A program made the position numbers and the translations under genes. This document shows positions 1-8,437 of a DNA stretch of 64,000 bases, piece after piece (positions within the stretch are counted from its first letter, which is position 1; every line of letters starts with the position of its first letter). Below the pieces are notes generated by a model. It was not told where the DNA came from, made no database searches, and saw nothing but the letters and a program-made list of their open reading frames with translations. The stretch comes from an uncultured Gammaproteobacteria bacterium (GTDB lineage Bacteria > Pseudomonadota > Gammaproteobacteria > HyVt-429), in assembly GCA_947259975.1 (NCBI GenBank), contig CAMYOD010000074.1:124001-188000 (forward strand), in the 5' to 3' direction.

Positions 1-375
1 CGCATCGGTGTTGTGCAGCGTTTTTCTACCTTCGATGCTGGTATGTGTTTCGGTAATCACGATGGCATCGGCGCCCAGGTTGTGTGCCCGTTGTGCCAAT
101 TCCCGATAGCTGCGCGCACGGCCGCCGCCGGTTAGATTCGGTTTCTGCGCCGCCCGCAATAAGGCGACGCGCTCGTAGGTACGATTCGGAATGCGATGCA
201 GAATATCCACCGACTGACTGGTGGGGAAGGTCTTGTAGGTCTCCGCGATGGTTACCTGCGGTTTGGCGCAGCCGCCGTTTAGCGGAATAAAAAAGGCCAG
301 AACCAGCGAGGTGGTGACGCGCCGTAAGCTATGCGGCCGCTGGTTTGCAGCCGCGCGAGTTGCCGTCGATAACAT
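1..375 (-). CDS. Partial lipoprotein of unknown function (3' end outside window)
   Basis: An open frame runs from an ATG at 375 to the window edge without a stop, giving 125 residues. The N-terminus is basic (RRVTTS around residues 18-23), followed by a hydrophobic stretch and the lipobox-like LNGGC, with the lipid-carrying Cys at residue 36. The protein is therefore probably exported and lipid-anchored. The visible mature part contains YERVALLRA and LGADAIVI (about residues 68-105), a pattern seen in small alpha/beta lipoproteins that handle envelope stress or metals, but I do not recognise the family. The ribosome binding site is weak, so the start is chosen from the signal peptide. Confidence 0.6.
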   Translation of the reverse strand, partial: MLSTATRAAANQRPHSLRRVTTSLVLAFFIPLNGGCAKPQVTIAETYKTFPTSQSVDILHRIPNRTYERVALLRAAQKPNLTGGGRARSYRELAQRAHNLGADAIVITETHTSIEGRKTLHNTDA

Positions 376-514
376 CGCAAGGAATTCCCGAAGATCCTGT
401 CAGCCCGTCGCTGTGGCTGAGTCCAACAACATGGCTGCACATGATGGCGCATGTGTGGGGAGAATACCAGCACCGGTTCGCCGGCTGCGAACCCGTGTCC
501 CGACTGGCGTGTGG

Positions 515-946
515 TTAATCCTTGGGTACTAAACGGAACTTGAATACATAGGGGGAGTCGGGCATGCCGACGACGACCACATTACCGTCCTCCAGCGGAC
601 AGTGTCCGCCGCGGTCGTCACCGCCGATCCGCTGGTTGCCGACACTGATGCCGCAGGCACTGCCGCGATCCACCAGTTCGTAGCCGCCGGATCCATTCTG
701 CTCGATCTGAAAGTGCTCGCGCGAGATATTCAGAACACTGCGCTCATCGATCAGATAGAGGTCATTATTGGGGGGCGCCTTCAGCTTGCGGCGTTCCAGT
801 ACCTTGAGGGCGCCTTTGACGATGCCCAGGCGTGATTCGCGGCCGACGCGGAACGGCAGCCGATCCAGTTCGAGCCTGTCCCGGCCCATGGACTCGCGTG
901 CCTCGGGCGACAGGGGCTCCAATACGGGAATTCGGTCAGGCATCAC
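515..946 (-). CDS. FHA-domain protein
   Basis: This 143-residue protein is essentially a single forkhead-associated domain, which binds phosphothreonine peptides. The usual FHA landmarks are present in order: GRESR near residue 35, SREHF near 75 (the conserved Ser and His of the phosphopeptide pocket) and a GISVGNQRI stretch near 98-106, corresponding to the Asn-containing loop that precedes the last strands. There is no kinase, transmembrane segment or signal peptide, so it is probably a cytoplasmic adaptor. No Ser/Thr kinase is visible in the window, so its partner is unknown. Two adjacent Met codons (946 and 943) make the start uncertain by one residue. Confidence 0.8.
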   Translation of the reverse strand: MMPDRIPVLEPLSPEARESMGRDRLELDRLPFRVGRESRLGIVKGALKVLERRKLKAPPNNDLYLIDERSVLNISREHFQIEQNGSGGYELVDRGSACGISVGNQRIGGDDRGGHCPLEDGNVVVVGMPDSPYVFKFRLVPKD

Positions 947-1276
947 ATCTCTCCCTCGGGTTCTGCACTATGGATAACGACTTCGTGGACAAATTCTTTA
1001 GGCAACCTTAGCGTTATCAGAGGTTTCTGTGGCACTGGGAGGCACCGCCCATGGGAGCAGGCACGGCGAGTGCCTGGCTTGGGCGGGACGCGCCCGAACG
1101 CCTACCGGATCCGGTGAGTCTGTGCAATGCCAGGATGGCATCGAGCAGACATTGTCTAGAGTGTAGACCCTAATTTCGGCAACTCACGAAATGGGCGGTG
1201 ACGCGCGCCACACCCGCTGCCGACCGCGGGTTTGTTATAATGTCGGGGTTTTCCATCGTTCAGCGGAGGATTCGAT
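947..1276. other. Intergenic stretch without a recognisable gene
   Basis: No supported ORF is present. A short perfect inverted repeat (arms of 7 bases, 1058-1076) lies in the middle. A consensus -10 hexamer TATAAT occurs at 1236-1241 on the plus strand, with no good -35 at the right distance. It could serve the small membrane protein gene starting at 1277. Confidence 0.4.
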
Positions 1277-1462
1277 ATGCTTGCAGGCATCATATTGATC
1301 ATCGCGGGACTGGTGATCGCAATCTATCCGCCGCTATTGGCGTGGATCATCGCATTCCTGCTCATGGTCGTGGGCGCGCTTACGATCGCGGTAGCCTTTG
1401 AGAATCGCAAGCTCGCGCGGCATTATGAAAACCCCTTTATCGAGATCTTTTTTCGTTTCTAG
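1277..1462 (+). CDS. Small two-helix membrane protein
   Basis: This 61-residue protein has two hydrophobic helices (roughly residues 2-18 and 20-41) separated by a Pro-Pro turn, then a charged tail ending in aromatic residues. A good ribosome binding site (GGAGG, about 9 bases upstream) supports the ATG. It resembles the very small two-helix membrane proteins often annotated DUF3096, but that match is only by general appearance. It sits alone between an FHA gene on the other strand and ampD. Its function is unknown. Confidence 0.6.
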   Translation: MLAGIILIIAGLVIAIYPPLLAWIIAFLLMVVGALTIAVAFENRKLARHYENPFIEIFFRF

Positions 1463-1518
1463 GCGCGCGCCGGGAAACTCCGCTGCGACGTAATCGGCGC
1501 GGCCGCGAACCTTTCGCC

Positions 1519-2085
1519 ATGTTGAATCCTGACGAGCTGACCATCGACCCGCAGACTGGCCTGCTGCGTGGTGTGCGCTATGCACCGTCACCGAATTGCG
1601 ACGATCGACCGGATGATGGTGGTATCAGTGTATTGGTTGTGCATGCGATCAGTCTGCCGCCGGAGCACTTCGGCGGGCCGGAAATCGAGAAGTTTTTTCA
1701 GAACAGCCTGGATTATTCCGCCCACCCTTATTTCGATGAATTACGTGACTTACGCGTGTCGGCACATTTTTTGATTCGCCGTAGCGGTGAGATCATTCAG
1801 TTTGTGCCGATTCATCAACGTGCCTGGCATGCCGGTGAGTCCTGTTGTGAGGGGCGCGAACAGGTCAATGATTTCTCCGTCGGCGTGGAACTGGAGGGCT
1901 CCGACAATACGCCCTTCGAAGACACGCAATACGAGAGTCTGGCACAACTGACCAAGGCGCTCATGACCGCCTGCCCGGATATCAGCCTGCAGCGTATCTA
2001 CGGTCATTGCGACATCGCCCCGGACCGCAAGACCGACCCGGGCCCGTTCTTCAGTTGGGAGCGTTTTCACACCCTGTGTGCATAA
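1519..2085 (+). CDS. ampD: 1,6-anhydro-N-acetylmuramyl-L-alanine amidase AmpD
   Basis: AmpD is the cytoplasmic zinc amidase of murein recycling: it removes the peptide from anhydroMurNAc-peptides and so keeps the AmpR inducer pool low. The 188 residues match the family length. By family alignment the zinc ligands are His42 (in VVHAIS), His163 (in YGHCDIAP) and Asp173 (in KTDPGP), with Glu124 (VGVELEG) and Lys171 as catalytic residues. No signal peptide is present, as expected for AmpD rather than AmiD. The stop overlaps the proposed GTG start of the downstream cobalamin-binding protein gene by ten bases, but the two functions are unrelated. Confidence 0.95.
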   Translation: MLNPDELTIDPQTGLLRGVRYAPSPNCDDRPDDGGISVLVVHAISLPPEHFGGPEIEKFFQNSLDYSAHPYFDELRDLRVSAHFLIRRSGEIIQFVPIHQRAWHAGESCCEGREQVNDFSVGVELEGSDNTPFEDTQYESLAQLTKALMTACPDISLQRIYGHCDIAPDRKTDPGPFFSWERFHTLCA

Positions 2086-2975
2086 TCGCCCGCCGTTGCC
2101 TGTGGTGCGTTGTTTGTGTCGCCGTGCTGCTGTCGGCCGCGACGCCGGCGGCGGCACAGATCGCGCTTAGCGACGACCGTGGCCAGCGTATTGTGTTGCC
2201 GCGGCCGGCGCAGCGGATTGTCAGCCTCGCACCCCATGTCACGGAACTCCTGTTCGCCGCCGGAGCCGGTGACAAGGTGGTTGGTGTTTCGGCGTTCAGT
2301 GATTTCCCTGTCCGGGCGCAGCGGTTGCCGGTGGTGGCGGCGGGGGGCCGGGTCGATTACGAGCGCATTGTCGCGCTGGCGCCGGATCTCGTCATCGCCT
2401 GGGGGAGTGGCACAACGGCCGCCGCCGTCGCGGAACTGGAGCGCCTGGGATTCCCGGTATTCGCCAGCGAGCCCCGTCATCTTGAAGATATCGCCGCCAG
2501 CCTGCGGCGCTTCGGCCGGCTCGCCGGCAGCGAGGCGGCGGCTCAGGTCGCGGCCGCGGAATTCGAGCAGACCCGCGCTGCGTTAGCACAGGCCTATGCA
2601 GACCGGGATCCTGTCAGCGTATTCTTGCAAATAGAGCGGCGACCGCTGATGACGCTCAACGGCGCCCACGTGGCCAGCGATGTACTGGCGCTGTGCGGTG
2701 GCATAAACGTGTTTGCGGAACTCGGCAGCCTGGCGCCGAGCATTGATCGTGAAAGTGTGATTGCGCGCAACCCGCAGGCGATACTCGTAAGCGATACCAT
2801 CGCCGGCGCGCAGGAGGCCGTTGCCGAGTGGCGCGGGATGACCATGCTGCATGCAGCGCGCTCCAACCAGGTCTATCTCGTAGCGTCCGACCTGATCGTA
2901 CGGCATACACCCCGGATCCTCGCGGGCGCACAAAAAGTGTGTTCGATACTTGACCGCGTGCGTGAATCAGGTTGA
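2076..2975 (+). CDS. btuF: Periplasmic cobalamin-binding protein BtuF
   Basis: A substrate-binding protein of the helical-backbone class III family that delivers vitamin B12 to BtuCD. The GTG at 2076 is chosen because it gives a normal signal peptide (basic RR, hydrophobic CVVCVAVLL, cleavage after TPAAA) and a 299-residue product. The longer frame from 2007 would prepend a charged segment in front of the signal. Family features include the N-terminal RIVSLAPHVTELLFAAGAGD and the GVSAFSDFP motif typical of BtuF. The context is a B12 locus: riboswitch-controlled btuB and an adenosyltransferase lie immediately downstream on the other strand. The 3' end overlaps the adenosyltransferase gene convergently by nine bases. 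Confidence 0.85.
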   Translation: MCIIARRCLWCVVCVAVLLSAATPAAAQIALSDDRGQRIVLPRPAQRIVSLAPHVTELLFAAGAGDKVVGVSAFSDFPVRAQRLPVVAAGGRVDYERIVALAPDLVIAWGSGTTAAAVAELERLGFPVFASEPRHLEDIAASLRRFGRLAGSEAAAQVAAAEFEQTRAALAQAYADRDPVSVFLQIERRPLMTLNGAHVASDVLALCGGINVFAELGSLAPSIDRESVIARNPQAILVSDTIAGAQEAVAEWRGMTMLHAARSNQVYLVASDLIVRHTPRILAGAQKVCSILDRVRESG

Positions 2976-3521
2976 GCGGCGGTCTGGCCGCCAGAGCACG
3001 TCCGGTTTTCCCTGCGCCCGATTAAGGCTGCGCGCCATCACGAAAAGCAAATCAGACAGCCGGTTGAGGTAGCGCAATACACTGGGTGAAAGGTCGCGCG
3101 CGCGGGACAGGCTGGCGACACGGCGTTCGGCGCGCCGACACACGGCGCGGGCCAGGTGACAAACCGCCGCGGCGCGTGCACCACCGGGCAAAATGAACTC
3201 CTTGAGTGGCGACAGATCCGCGTTGAGTGCGTCGAGCGCCTGTTCGAGATCGGTGACGTGCTGTTCCTTGATGGCGCTATGGTTCGGTAGGCTGAGTTCG
3301 CCGCCGAGATCGAACAGGGCGTGCTGAATCTCGGTAAGGGTCTGCATCAGGGGGCCGGTTGTGACTTCGCACAGCAGCACGCCGATCAGGCTATTGAGTT
3401 CATCCACGGTCCCCAGGGCTTCGATGCAGGCGTCGTCTTTCGTCACGCGCGCACCATCGCCGAGGCCGGTGGTGCCGTCGTCACCGGTGCGGGTGTAGAT
3501 TTTGCTGAGACGATGACCCAC
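2967..3521 (-). CDS. ATP:cob(I)alamin adenosyltransferase, PduO type
   Basis: This enzyme transfers the 5'-deoxyadenosyl group of ATP to cob(I)alamin, making coenzyme B12. The 184 residues carry the PduO/MMAB signatures: an N-terminal YTRTGDDGTTGL phosphate-binding segment (residues 9-20), RAVCRRAER (125-133) and YLNRLSDLLF (151-160). It is the last gene of the riboswitch-led operon btuB, tonB-like, adenosyltransferase, starting three bases after the preceding stop. Coupling uptake with adenosylation fits salvage of imported corrinoids. PduO and EutT differ in sequence, and the motifs here are clearly PduO-like. Confidence 0.92.
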   Translation of the reverse strand: MGHRLSKIYTRTGDDGTTGLGDGARVTKDDACIEALGTVDELNSLIGVLLCEVTTGPLMQTLTEIQHALFDLGGELSLPNHSAIKEQHVTDLEQALDALNADLSPLKEFILPGGARAAAVCHLARAVCRRAERRVASLSRARDLSPSVLRYLNRLSDLLFVMARSLNRAQGKPDVLWRPDRRST

Positions 3522-3524
3522 GAT

Positions 3525-4172
3525 TTAGCCCTCGATCAATTGGTAGCTGACCGGCAGTCGCAGTCCAACTGATTGTCCCTGCAGCCAGGGACGTGCCTGC
3601 GGCAGCGCGCCAATGCGATGTAATGTAGCCAGGGCCGCCTGATCGAGCACACTATGCCCGGAGGTTCGGGCGACGCGCAAGGGCTTCAGGTCGCCATCGG
3701 CGGTTAGTTCGATGTCCACGTAGACGCGCCCCTCCCAGCCGTACTTGCGGGCCAGTGCCGGGTACACGAAATACGCCTGCAGTTGTTCCCGCAGCAGTTG
3801 TAACAATCGGTCACGCGCGCCGACGTTGGTTTGGTCACCGGTCGCGCCGACGGGCACGCCGTTTAATCGGGGCTCGTCGGCACGGTGCGGCGTAATCGCG
3901 ACCCGTGCTGCCGGCGGCGCGGCCGCTATGGGTCGGGTGCGCGTGTGGCGCGGTATTTGTGTTGTTGCCGGCGCGGGTATCGGCGTCGGCCGGGACGTGC
4001 GTGCCGTGACCGGTGGCGTGGACGCGACGGCGGGTGCTGTTTCCAGACTCACCTGTAACAGGCCCGGGCGCGCGGCGGCATCCGGCGCTGCCAGTCGTAC
4101 CAGGGAACCGGAGCTTGCCGCCAGGATCGCCAGGTGTGCGGCGAGTGAAATCACCATGGCGGGGCGCAACAT
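3525..4172 (-). CDS. tonB: TonB-like energy transducer
   Basis: TonB links the ExbBD motor to outer membrane receptors. The ATG at 4172 overlaps the btuB stop (ATGA), giving 215 residues. The layout is standard: one N-terminal membrane helix (residues 3-25), a Pro- and Thr-rich periplasmic spacer (about 45-90), and a C-terminal TonB domain with YPALARKYGWEG and VDIELTADG. A longer in-frame ORF reaches upstream into btuB, but its extra residues are just btuB read in another frame. The position between the B12 receptor and the adenosyltransferase suggests a dedicated transducer for B12 uptake. No exbB or exbD is present in the window. Confidence 0.88.
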   Translation of the reverse strand: MLRPAMVISLAAHLAILAASSGSLVRLAAPDAAARPGLLQVSLETAPAVASTPPVTARTSRPTPIPAPATTQIPRHTRTRPIAAAPPAARVAITPHRADEPRLNGVPVGATGDQTNVGARDRLLQLLREQLQAYFVYPALARKYGWEGRVYVDIELTADGDLKPLRVARTSGHSVLDQAALATLHRIGALPQARPWLQGQSVGLRLPVSYQLIEG

Positions 4173-5998
4173 CAGCCGCGGACCGCCTTGCCGGGTGTGT
4201 ACTTTATTTCGACGAACAACGCCCGGTCCTGGGTATTGAATCCGTCGGCCAGGGTATAGTCCTTGTCGAATGCATTTTCGAGACGCCCCCGCAGCGCCCA
4301 ATTCGCGCCCATGTGGCGTTCCGCATAAAGGTTGACGACACCGTAACCCGGGTTGACGGTGGCGCTGAAATCGGAATCGGTCCGTTCGCTGCTGGCCAGG
4401 GCGTTTATCCCAAGGGTCATTAGTGGGTGCGCGTAACTGGCGTTGATCGACAGGCTGCGTTTGGCGCGGCGCGCCAGCTGCGCCCCGGTGGCGAGATTAA
4501 CGGGATCCTGAATAATCCCGTCAAGACGTACGTTCCACGGGCCGCGCGTCAGTTGCCCGCTCAATTCCAGACCCCGCACCCGTGCTTCGTCGATATTCTC
4601 GTTGCGACCCGGTACCGGGCCCAGAAAGCCGTCCGGATCGGCGAAGTTGATGAGATCATCCAGCCGCGTTTCGAACGCGCTCACGCTTACCCATGTCTGT
4701 GCCGATGGCTTGAAGCGTAGCCCCAGCTCGACATGGCGTGACTTTTCCGGATTCAAATCGGGATTGCCGCCAAAACCGAACCGATCGGTGGCGTCCGGCG
4801 CACGAAAGCCGCTGTTTGCGGATGCGGTCAACAAGACCCGTGGTGACCAGCGGTAACCGTAAGCAATATCGCCGGTGAGTCGACTGCCGAAGGACGAATG
4901 ATCCAGATAGCGCAAGGCGCCCTGCAGCCGATGGGCGGCGCGCTCGTATTGGTCCTGCAGGAACACGGCGTTCACATCCGTGTCCTCGTCGAATCCGGTA
5001 CCGAACGACTGTGCCTCGGCGTTCTCGCGCGAGATCAGGACGCCGGCAGTGAGCAGGTGGTTCGGGTGCGGTGCGTGATCATGTTGCCAATCGAAGACGG
5101 TGCGGCGGGTATAGGCAAAATCCACGTTCTGGTTCTGTTCAATCTCGTCGCGGGTGTTACTCAGCTTGACAGTGCTCACCCCTTGAGCGCCTAGCGGGCG
5201 CCGCAGGGTCAGCGCAGTCACTGAATTCGTAAAGTCCTGATCCAGGGGTTCGAGCGAGAATCCGTAGTATTCCGTATTGCCTTGTGACTGCCAGTGGCTC
5301 AACTCAACGTCGGTGGCGCCGGCACTGATTCCGACGTAACCACTCACGCTGGTGTTATCGTGGCCACTGTCTTCGGTGCCGCCGACCCGCGCCGGAAAGC
5401 CGTCACTGCTCAAGTGGCTGAGGTTCAGTCCGATTCGATGCCGCGCCACGGCGTGATGAAAGGCGCCGGAGAATTCCCGCGTCTGATCGGCACCACCGCC
5501 GGCAGTGACACTCCAATCTGTGCCCGCTACGCCGCGGCGGGTGAATATTTGCACGACGCCACCGATCGCTTCGGAGCCATACAGTGTCGAGCGGGGCCCT
5601 TTTGCAACCTCGATTCGATCGATGATATCCGGGTTAAGGTGTTGCAGGGCCGCGCCGCCGATGGTGGCGGGATTAATCTTGACGCCGTCGACGAGTACCA
5701 GTGTGTGATTGCTCTCTGCGCCACGGATAAATAATGAGGCGGGCTGCCCGAATCCGCCGTTGCGAGCCATGTCGAGACCGGCGTTAAAGCGCAGCAGGTC
5801 GGCAACATCCGCGGCCTGGCTCGCTTCAAGCGCCGTGCGGTCGATGAGAATGCTGGGGGTGAGGGTCGTGAGCGGACCCAGACGTGTGCGGGTCGCGGTA
5901 ACGACGATTGCGTCGCTATCGTTACTTGCGGCCCAGCTCGAAACACTCGCAACGAAACAGCAACTGAATGCGAGAACGAATTTGACCGCTTGCTGCAA
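4172..5998 (-). CDS. btuB: TonB-dependent vitamin B12 receptor BtuB
   Basis: A 22-strand outer membrane receptor of about 608 residues. The TTG at 5998 is preferred over the upstream GTG (6028) because a GGGAGA ribosome binding site precedes it and the product begins with a clean signal peptide ending near SSWA. The mature N-terminus contains the TonB box DAIVVTATR, as in known BtuB proteins. The plug domain follows, with VDGVKINPATIGG, IEVAKGPRSTLYGSEAIGG and an IFTRRG end. The barrel ends in an aromatic-containing C-terminal strand. A cobalamin riboswitch about 100 bases upstream identifies the substrate as a corrinoid. It heads an operon with tonB and the adenosyltransferase. Confidence 0.93.
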   Translation of the reverse strand: MQQAVKFVLAFSCCFVASVSSWAASNDSDAIVVTATRTRLGPLTTLTPSILIDRTALEASQAADVADLLRFNAGLDMARNGGFGQPASLFIRGAESNHTLVLVDGVKINPATIGGAALQHLNPDIIDRIEVAKGPRSTLYGSEAIGGVVQIFTRRGVAGTDWSVTAGGGADQTREFSGAFHHAVARHRIGLNLSHLSSDGFPARVGGTEDSGHDNTSVSGYVGISAGATDVELSHWQSQGNTEYYGFSLEPLDQDFTNSVTALTLRRPLGAQGVSTVKLSNTRDEIEQNQNVDFAYTRRTVFDWQHDHAPHPNHLLTAGVLISRENAEAQSFGTGFDEDTDVNAVFLQDQYERAAHRLQGALRYLDHSSFGSRLTGDIAYGYRWSPRVLLTASANSGFRAPDATDRFGFGGNPDLNPEKSRHVELGLRFKPSAQTWVSVSAFETRLDDLINFADPDGFLGPVPGRNENIDEARVRGLELSGQLTRGPWNVRLDGIIQDPVNLATGAQLARRAKRSLSINASYAHPLMTLGINALASSERTDSDFSATVNPGYGVVNLYAERHMGANWALRGRLENAFDKDYTLADGFNTQDRALFVEIKYTPGKAVRG

Positions 5999-6103
5999 CG
6001 TATTTTCTCCCGTGCACCCGCCGTGCACACAAGGCTATGCTGTGGCCGGGGTCGGGGGATATGCCGCAGAAAACTGCCAGCCGGTCGCCCGCCGCAACCC
6101 TTG

Positions 6104-6322
6104 ATTGATGATGCGACAGGCCGGTCTCCGGGCTTACGAGGGGGGTTGGTCCCGGGTGAGCCGCCTTCCCGCGCGAATACGCGCAGTGGCATTGTGGCTC
6201 GCCATACCTCGATCACCGTTGCGGGGGCAGCGTCGGATTTGATTCGACAGGCGTGTTCGCCGAACGCACCGACTTCCCGTTTCACTCTCGGAACGAATGT
6301 TCCTTCGAGCACCTGAAGCTGT
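6104..6322 (-). promoter_or_regulatory. Cobalamin riboswitch
   Basis: The minus-strand leader of btuB carries the hallmarks of the adenosylcobalamin aptamer: a B12 box AGCCCGGAGACCGGCC (within 6116-6136), the CTGCCCCCGC core (6221-6230), GCCACTGC (6183-6190) and an upstream GGGAAGTCGGTG element near the 5' end. Their order and spacing match the class I cobalamin aptamer. When loaded it should repress btuB-tonB-adenosyltransferase expression. I cannot tell from sequence alone whether control is transcriptional or translational. Confidence 0.93.
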
Positions 6323-6328
6323 GGCGCA

Positions 6329-6357
6329 CTGTAAGGAACTGCGCGAAACGTGTCAAG
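6329..6357 (-). promoter_or_regulatory. Sigma-70 promoter of the B12 riboswitch operon
   Basis: On the minus strand a perfect -35 TTGACA (6357-6352) is followed after 17 bases by TACAGT (6334-6329, 4 of 6 matches to TATAAT). The predicted start near 6322 coincides with the first base of the riboswitch. Confidence 0.75.
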
Positions 6358-6375
6358 CGCGTGGATCGGCGCTAC

Positions 6376-7143
6376 TCAGCGAGGCAAATAAAATGTCTGT
6401 CCGTCATCGACCAGCTCACGGATAGGCCAATGGTAAGTCTGCTCCAGACTGTCCGCATTGAGAACCTCGCCGATCTTGCCATGCGCCGTATGGCCGTCCC
6501 CGAACAACAGGATCGCATGACTACAGAAACGACGCGCAAGATTCACGTCATGTAGCACAAAGACGTTGCTATGACCGGGGCGGCGAACGCGCGCATGCAG
6601 GGTGTCGAGGATGCTGACTTGATGTTTTATGTCGAGGTGATTGGTTGGTTCGTCCAGCATGCATAGTGGTGGATTCTGTGCCAGCAGGGTTGCGATGCTG
6701 GTACGCCGCAATTCGCCGCCGGAAAGACTGTGGATCGTCCGCTGCTCGAATCCGCTCAGGCCCACCGCCGCCAGGGCGCTGGTGGCTAGGTCCTGCTCGT
6801 GCTCGCCTTCCCATTGCCAACGGGAGAGGTGGGGGTGGCGGCCCATGAGCACGAGTTCCAGTACCGAGACCGGAAACAGCTCTTCGGTGTCTTGTAACAC
6901 TACACCTAACTGGCGTGCCCGCTCGCGACCCGGAATCTGCGCCAGCGGTCGCCCGCCTAAAGTGATCATGCCCGCGTCCGCCCCACGCAGGCCGGCAAGT
7001 GTATGCAGCAGAGTTGTCTTGCCGCTGCCGTTGGCGCCCAGGATGGCCCAGTTCTGGCCTGGCCGCAGGGAGACTGAGAGCCCTGCACAGACCAGGACAT
7101 CGGCGATGCGCACGCGCAAATCGTTCAGGACCAGTTCTGGCAT
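6376..7143 (-). CDS. ABC transporter ATPase, BtuD/FecE family
   Basis: This is a 255-residue ATPase of the cobalamin/Fe(III)-siderophore importer class. Walker A is GANGSGKT (36-43), the signature is LSGGE (140-144) and Walker B is CMLDEPTNHLD (161-171). It belongs with class III binding proteins such as BtuF, and the riboswitch begins about 55 bases downstream, so a role as BtuD is likely. It starts 19 bases after galT and may be cotranscribed with it, outside riboswitch control. No BtuC-type permease gene is found in the window. A siderophore or heme role is the alternative. Confidence 0.8.
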   Translation of the reverse strand: MPELVLNDLRVRIADVLVCAGLSVSLRPGQNWAILGANGSGKTTLLHTLAGLRGADAGMITLGGRPLAQIPGRERARQLGVVLQDTEELFPVSVLELVLMGRHPHLSRWQWEGEHEQDLATSALAAVGLSGFEQRTIHSLSGGELRRTSIATLLAQNPPLCMLDEPTNHLDIKHQVSILDTLHARVRRPGHSNVFVLHDVNLARRFCSHAILLFGDGHTAHGKIGEVLNADSLEQTYHWPIRELVDDGQTFYLPR

Positions 7144-7162
7144 GACGGAGGCGGATGTTTGC

Positions 7163-8266
7163 TCAGCTGTTACCCGGGATATCGTCGAGGTTCACGTCAC
7201 GCAGCCGCTGTGCCGCTTCTTCCGGGCTGACCGTGTTGACGAACAGACCCGACCCGAGTTCGAAGCCGCTCGGAATCTCGGTACGCGGACAAATCTCGAT
7301 GTGCCAGTGATAACTTGCCCGACAGTCCGCATACATCGGGTCGTGTGGAAGGGTGTGGACGAAGAAATTGTACTGGGCGCCGCCGAGCACCTGGTCGAGT
7401 CGCGCCAGCGTGCGTTGCAGGACGCTGGCGAGATCCGCCATTGAGTCCGCGCGCAGGGCCAGGAAATCGGCTTCATGATTGAGCGGCAGTATATGCACCT
7501 CCCACTCGAAGCGGCTTGCGAAGGGTTTAATCGCAATAAAGTGTTCACCGCGCTCCACCACATACTGTCCCACGTCGATGCGACGGCGCACTTCGCCTGA
7601 CGCACGGTCGTAGATGGTCGTCTCAAACGAAAGCGCCTCGTCGATCAAGGTGCAGAAAATGCAGCGATAGTGTTTACCGAAATAATCGCGACTGCTCACC
7701 AGTTCGGCGTGCACATTTTCGGGCACCACCGGCATGGCCACGAGTTGACTGTGGGTGTGGGCGATGCTGGCCCCCGCGGCGGGACCGAAGTTTTTGAATA
7801 TGAGGACATATCGCAAACGCGGGTCGGCGGCAAAAAGATCCTCCGTGCGTTGGCGAAACGCCGCGAACAGGTTGGCGACGTGCACCGTGCTCATGTCGGA
7901 AATGCCGACACCATGTTGGTTGTGATCGATGACAACTTCGTGACGACCGTAACCGTCGATGATTTGTTGCAGGCCGAGGCTCAAATTCGGGTGATTACGA
8001 TCGTCGCCGAGTACCGGATACAGATTCTCGACGATGCGGATCTCCCATGGCCCGTTTTCCGGATAGGTAAAAATCGCCGGCGGTGTGCGATCTTCATTGC
8101 CGCTGCAGAACGGGCAGCTCTCGACGTGAGACCGGTTGTCACGTGGGGCCGGCGCTTCGGCGCGCTTGGGTCGTTGGCCACGCTCGGTGGATACCAACAC
8201 GGATTCCTGAGGTACCACCGGGTTGATGCGGATCTCGCGGACGAAGGGTTCTTTTTCGTTGCTCAT
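7163..8266 (-). CDS. Galactose-1-phosphate uridylyltransferase family (GalT-like)
   Basis: A 367-residue HIT-superfamily nucleotidylyltransferase. It has the CPFC zinc motif (51-54), NLYPVL, and an active site HTHSQ (170-174) in place of the E. coli-type HPHGQ. A second CIFC pair follows near 202-205, and YHWHIEICPR lies near the C-terminus. The family moves a nucleotidyl group between a sugar phosphate and a UDP- or ADP-sugar. The HTHSQ variant is common in bacterial and archaeal homologues annotated GalT, some of which may act on other sugar phosphates. No galK or galE is nearby, so a Leloir role is not supported by context. Confidence 0.82.
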   Translation of the reverse strand: MSNEKEPFVREIRINPVVPQESVLVSTERGQRPKRAEAPAPRDNRSHVESCPFCSGNEDRTPPAIFTYPENGPWEIRIVENLYPVLGDDRNHPNLSLGLQQIIDGYGRHEVVIDHNQHGVGISDMSTVHVANLFAAFRQRTEDLFAADPRLRYVLIFKNFGPAAGASIAHTHSQLVAMPVVPENVHAELVSSRDYFGKHYRCIFCTLIDEALSFETTIYDRASGEVRRRIDVGQYVVERGEHFIAIKPFASRFEWEVHILPLNHEADFLALRADSMADLASVLQRTLARLDQVLGGAQYNFFVHTLPHDPMYADCRASYHWHIEICPRTEIPSGFELGSGLFVNTVSPEEAAQRLRDVNLDDIPGNS

Positions 8267-8437
8267 TTCATTATCGGTCCGTCGTCATTTCCATATCGAG
8301 CGCAATGCCCGGCCCGTTGTGCCGACCCGCGTCGGGGCTGGTGCGCAGGGCGGCAATACAGTCCTGGCGATCTTGTTATTCCATAGTCGAAAACGTACTA
8401 TCCGGGCTTCATTTTATCTCAGCCCCGACGACGAAGC

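Noticed and set aside
1228-1241. A full promoter for the small membrane protein
   Set aside because: The -10 TATAAT is good but there is no recognisable -35 at the right spacing, so it is only mentioned in the intergenic entry.
2007-2075. Upstream start of btuF
   Set aside because: It would place a charged 23-residue segment in front of the signal peptide.
4173-4301. N-terminal extension of the TonB-like gene
   Set aside because: It is btuB read in another frame; the ATG at 4172 overlaps the btuB stop normally.
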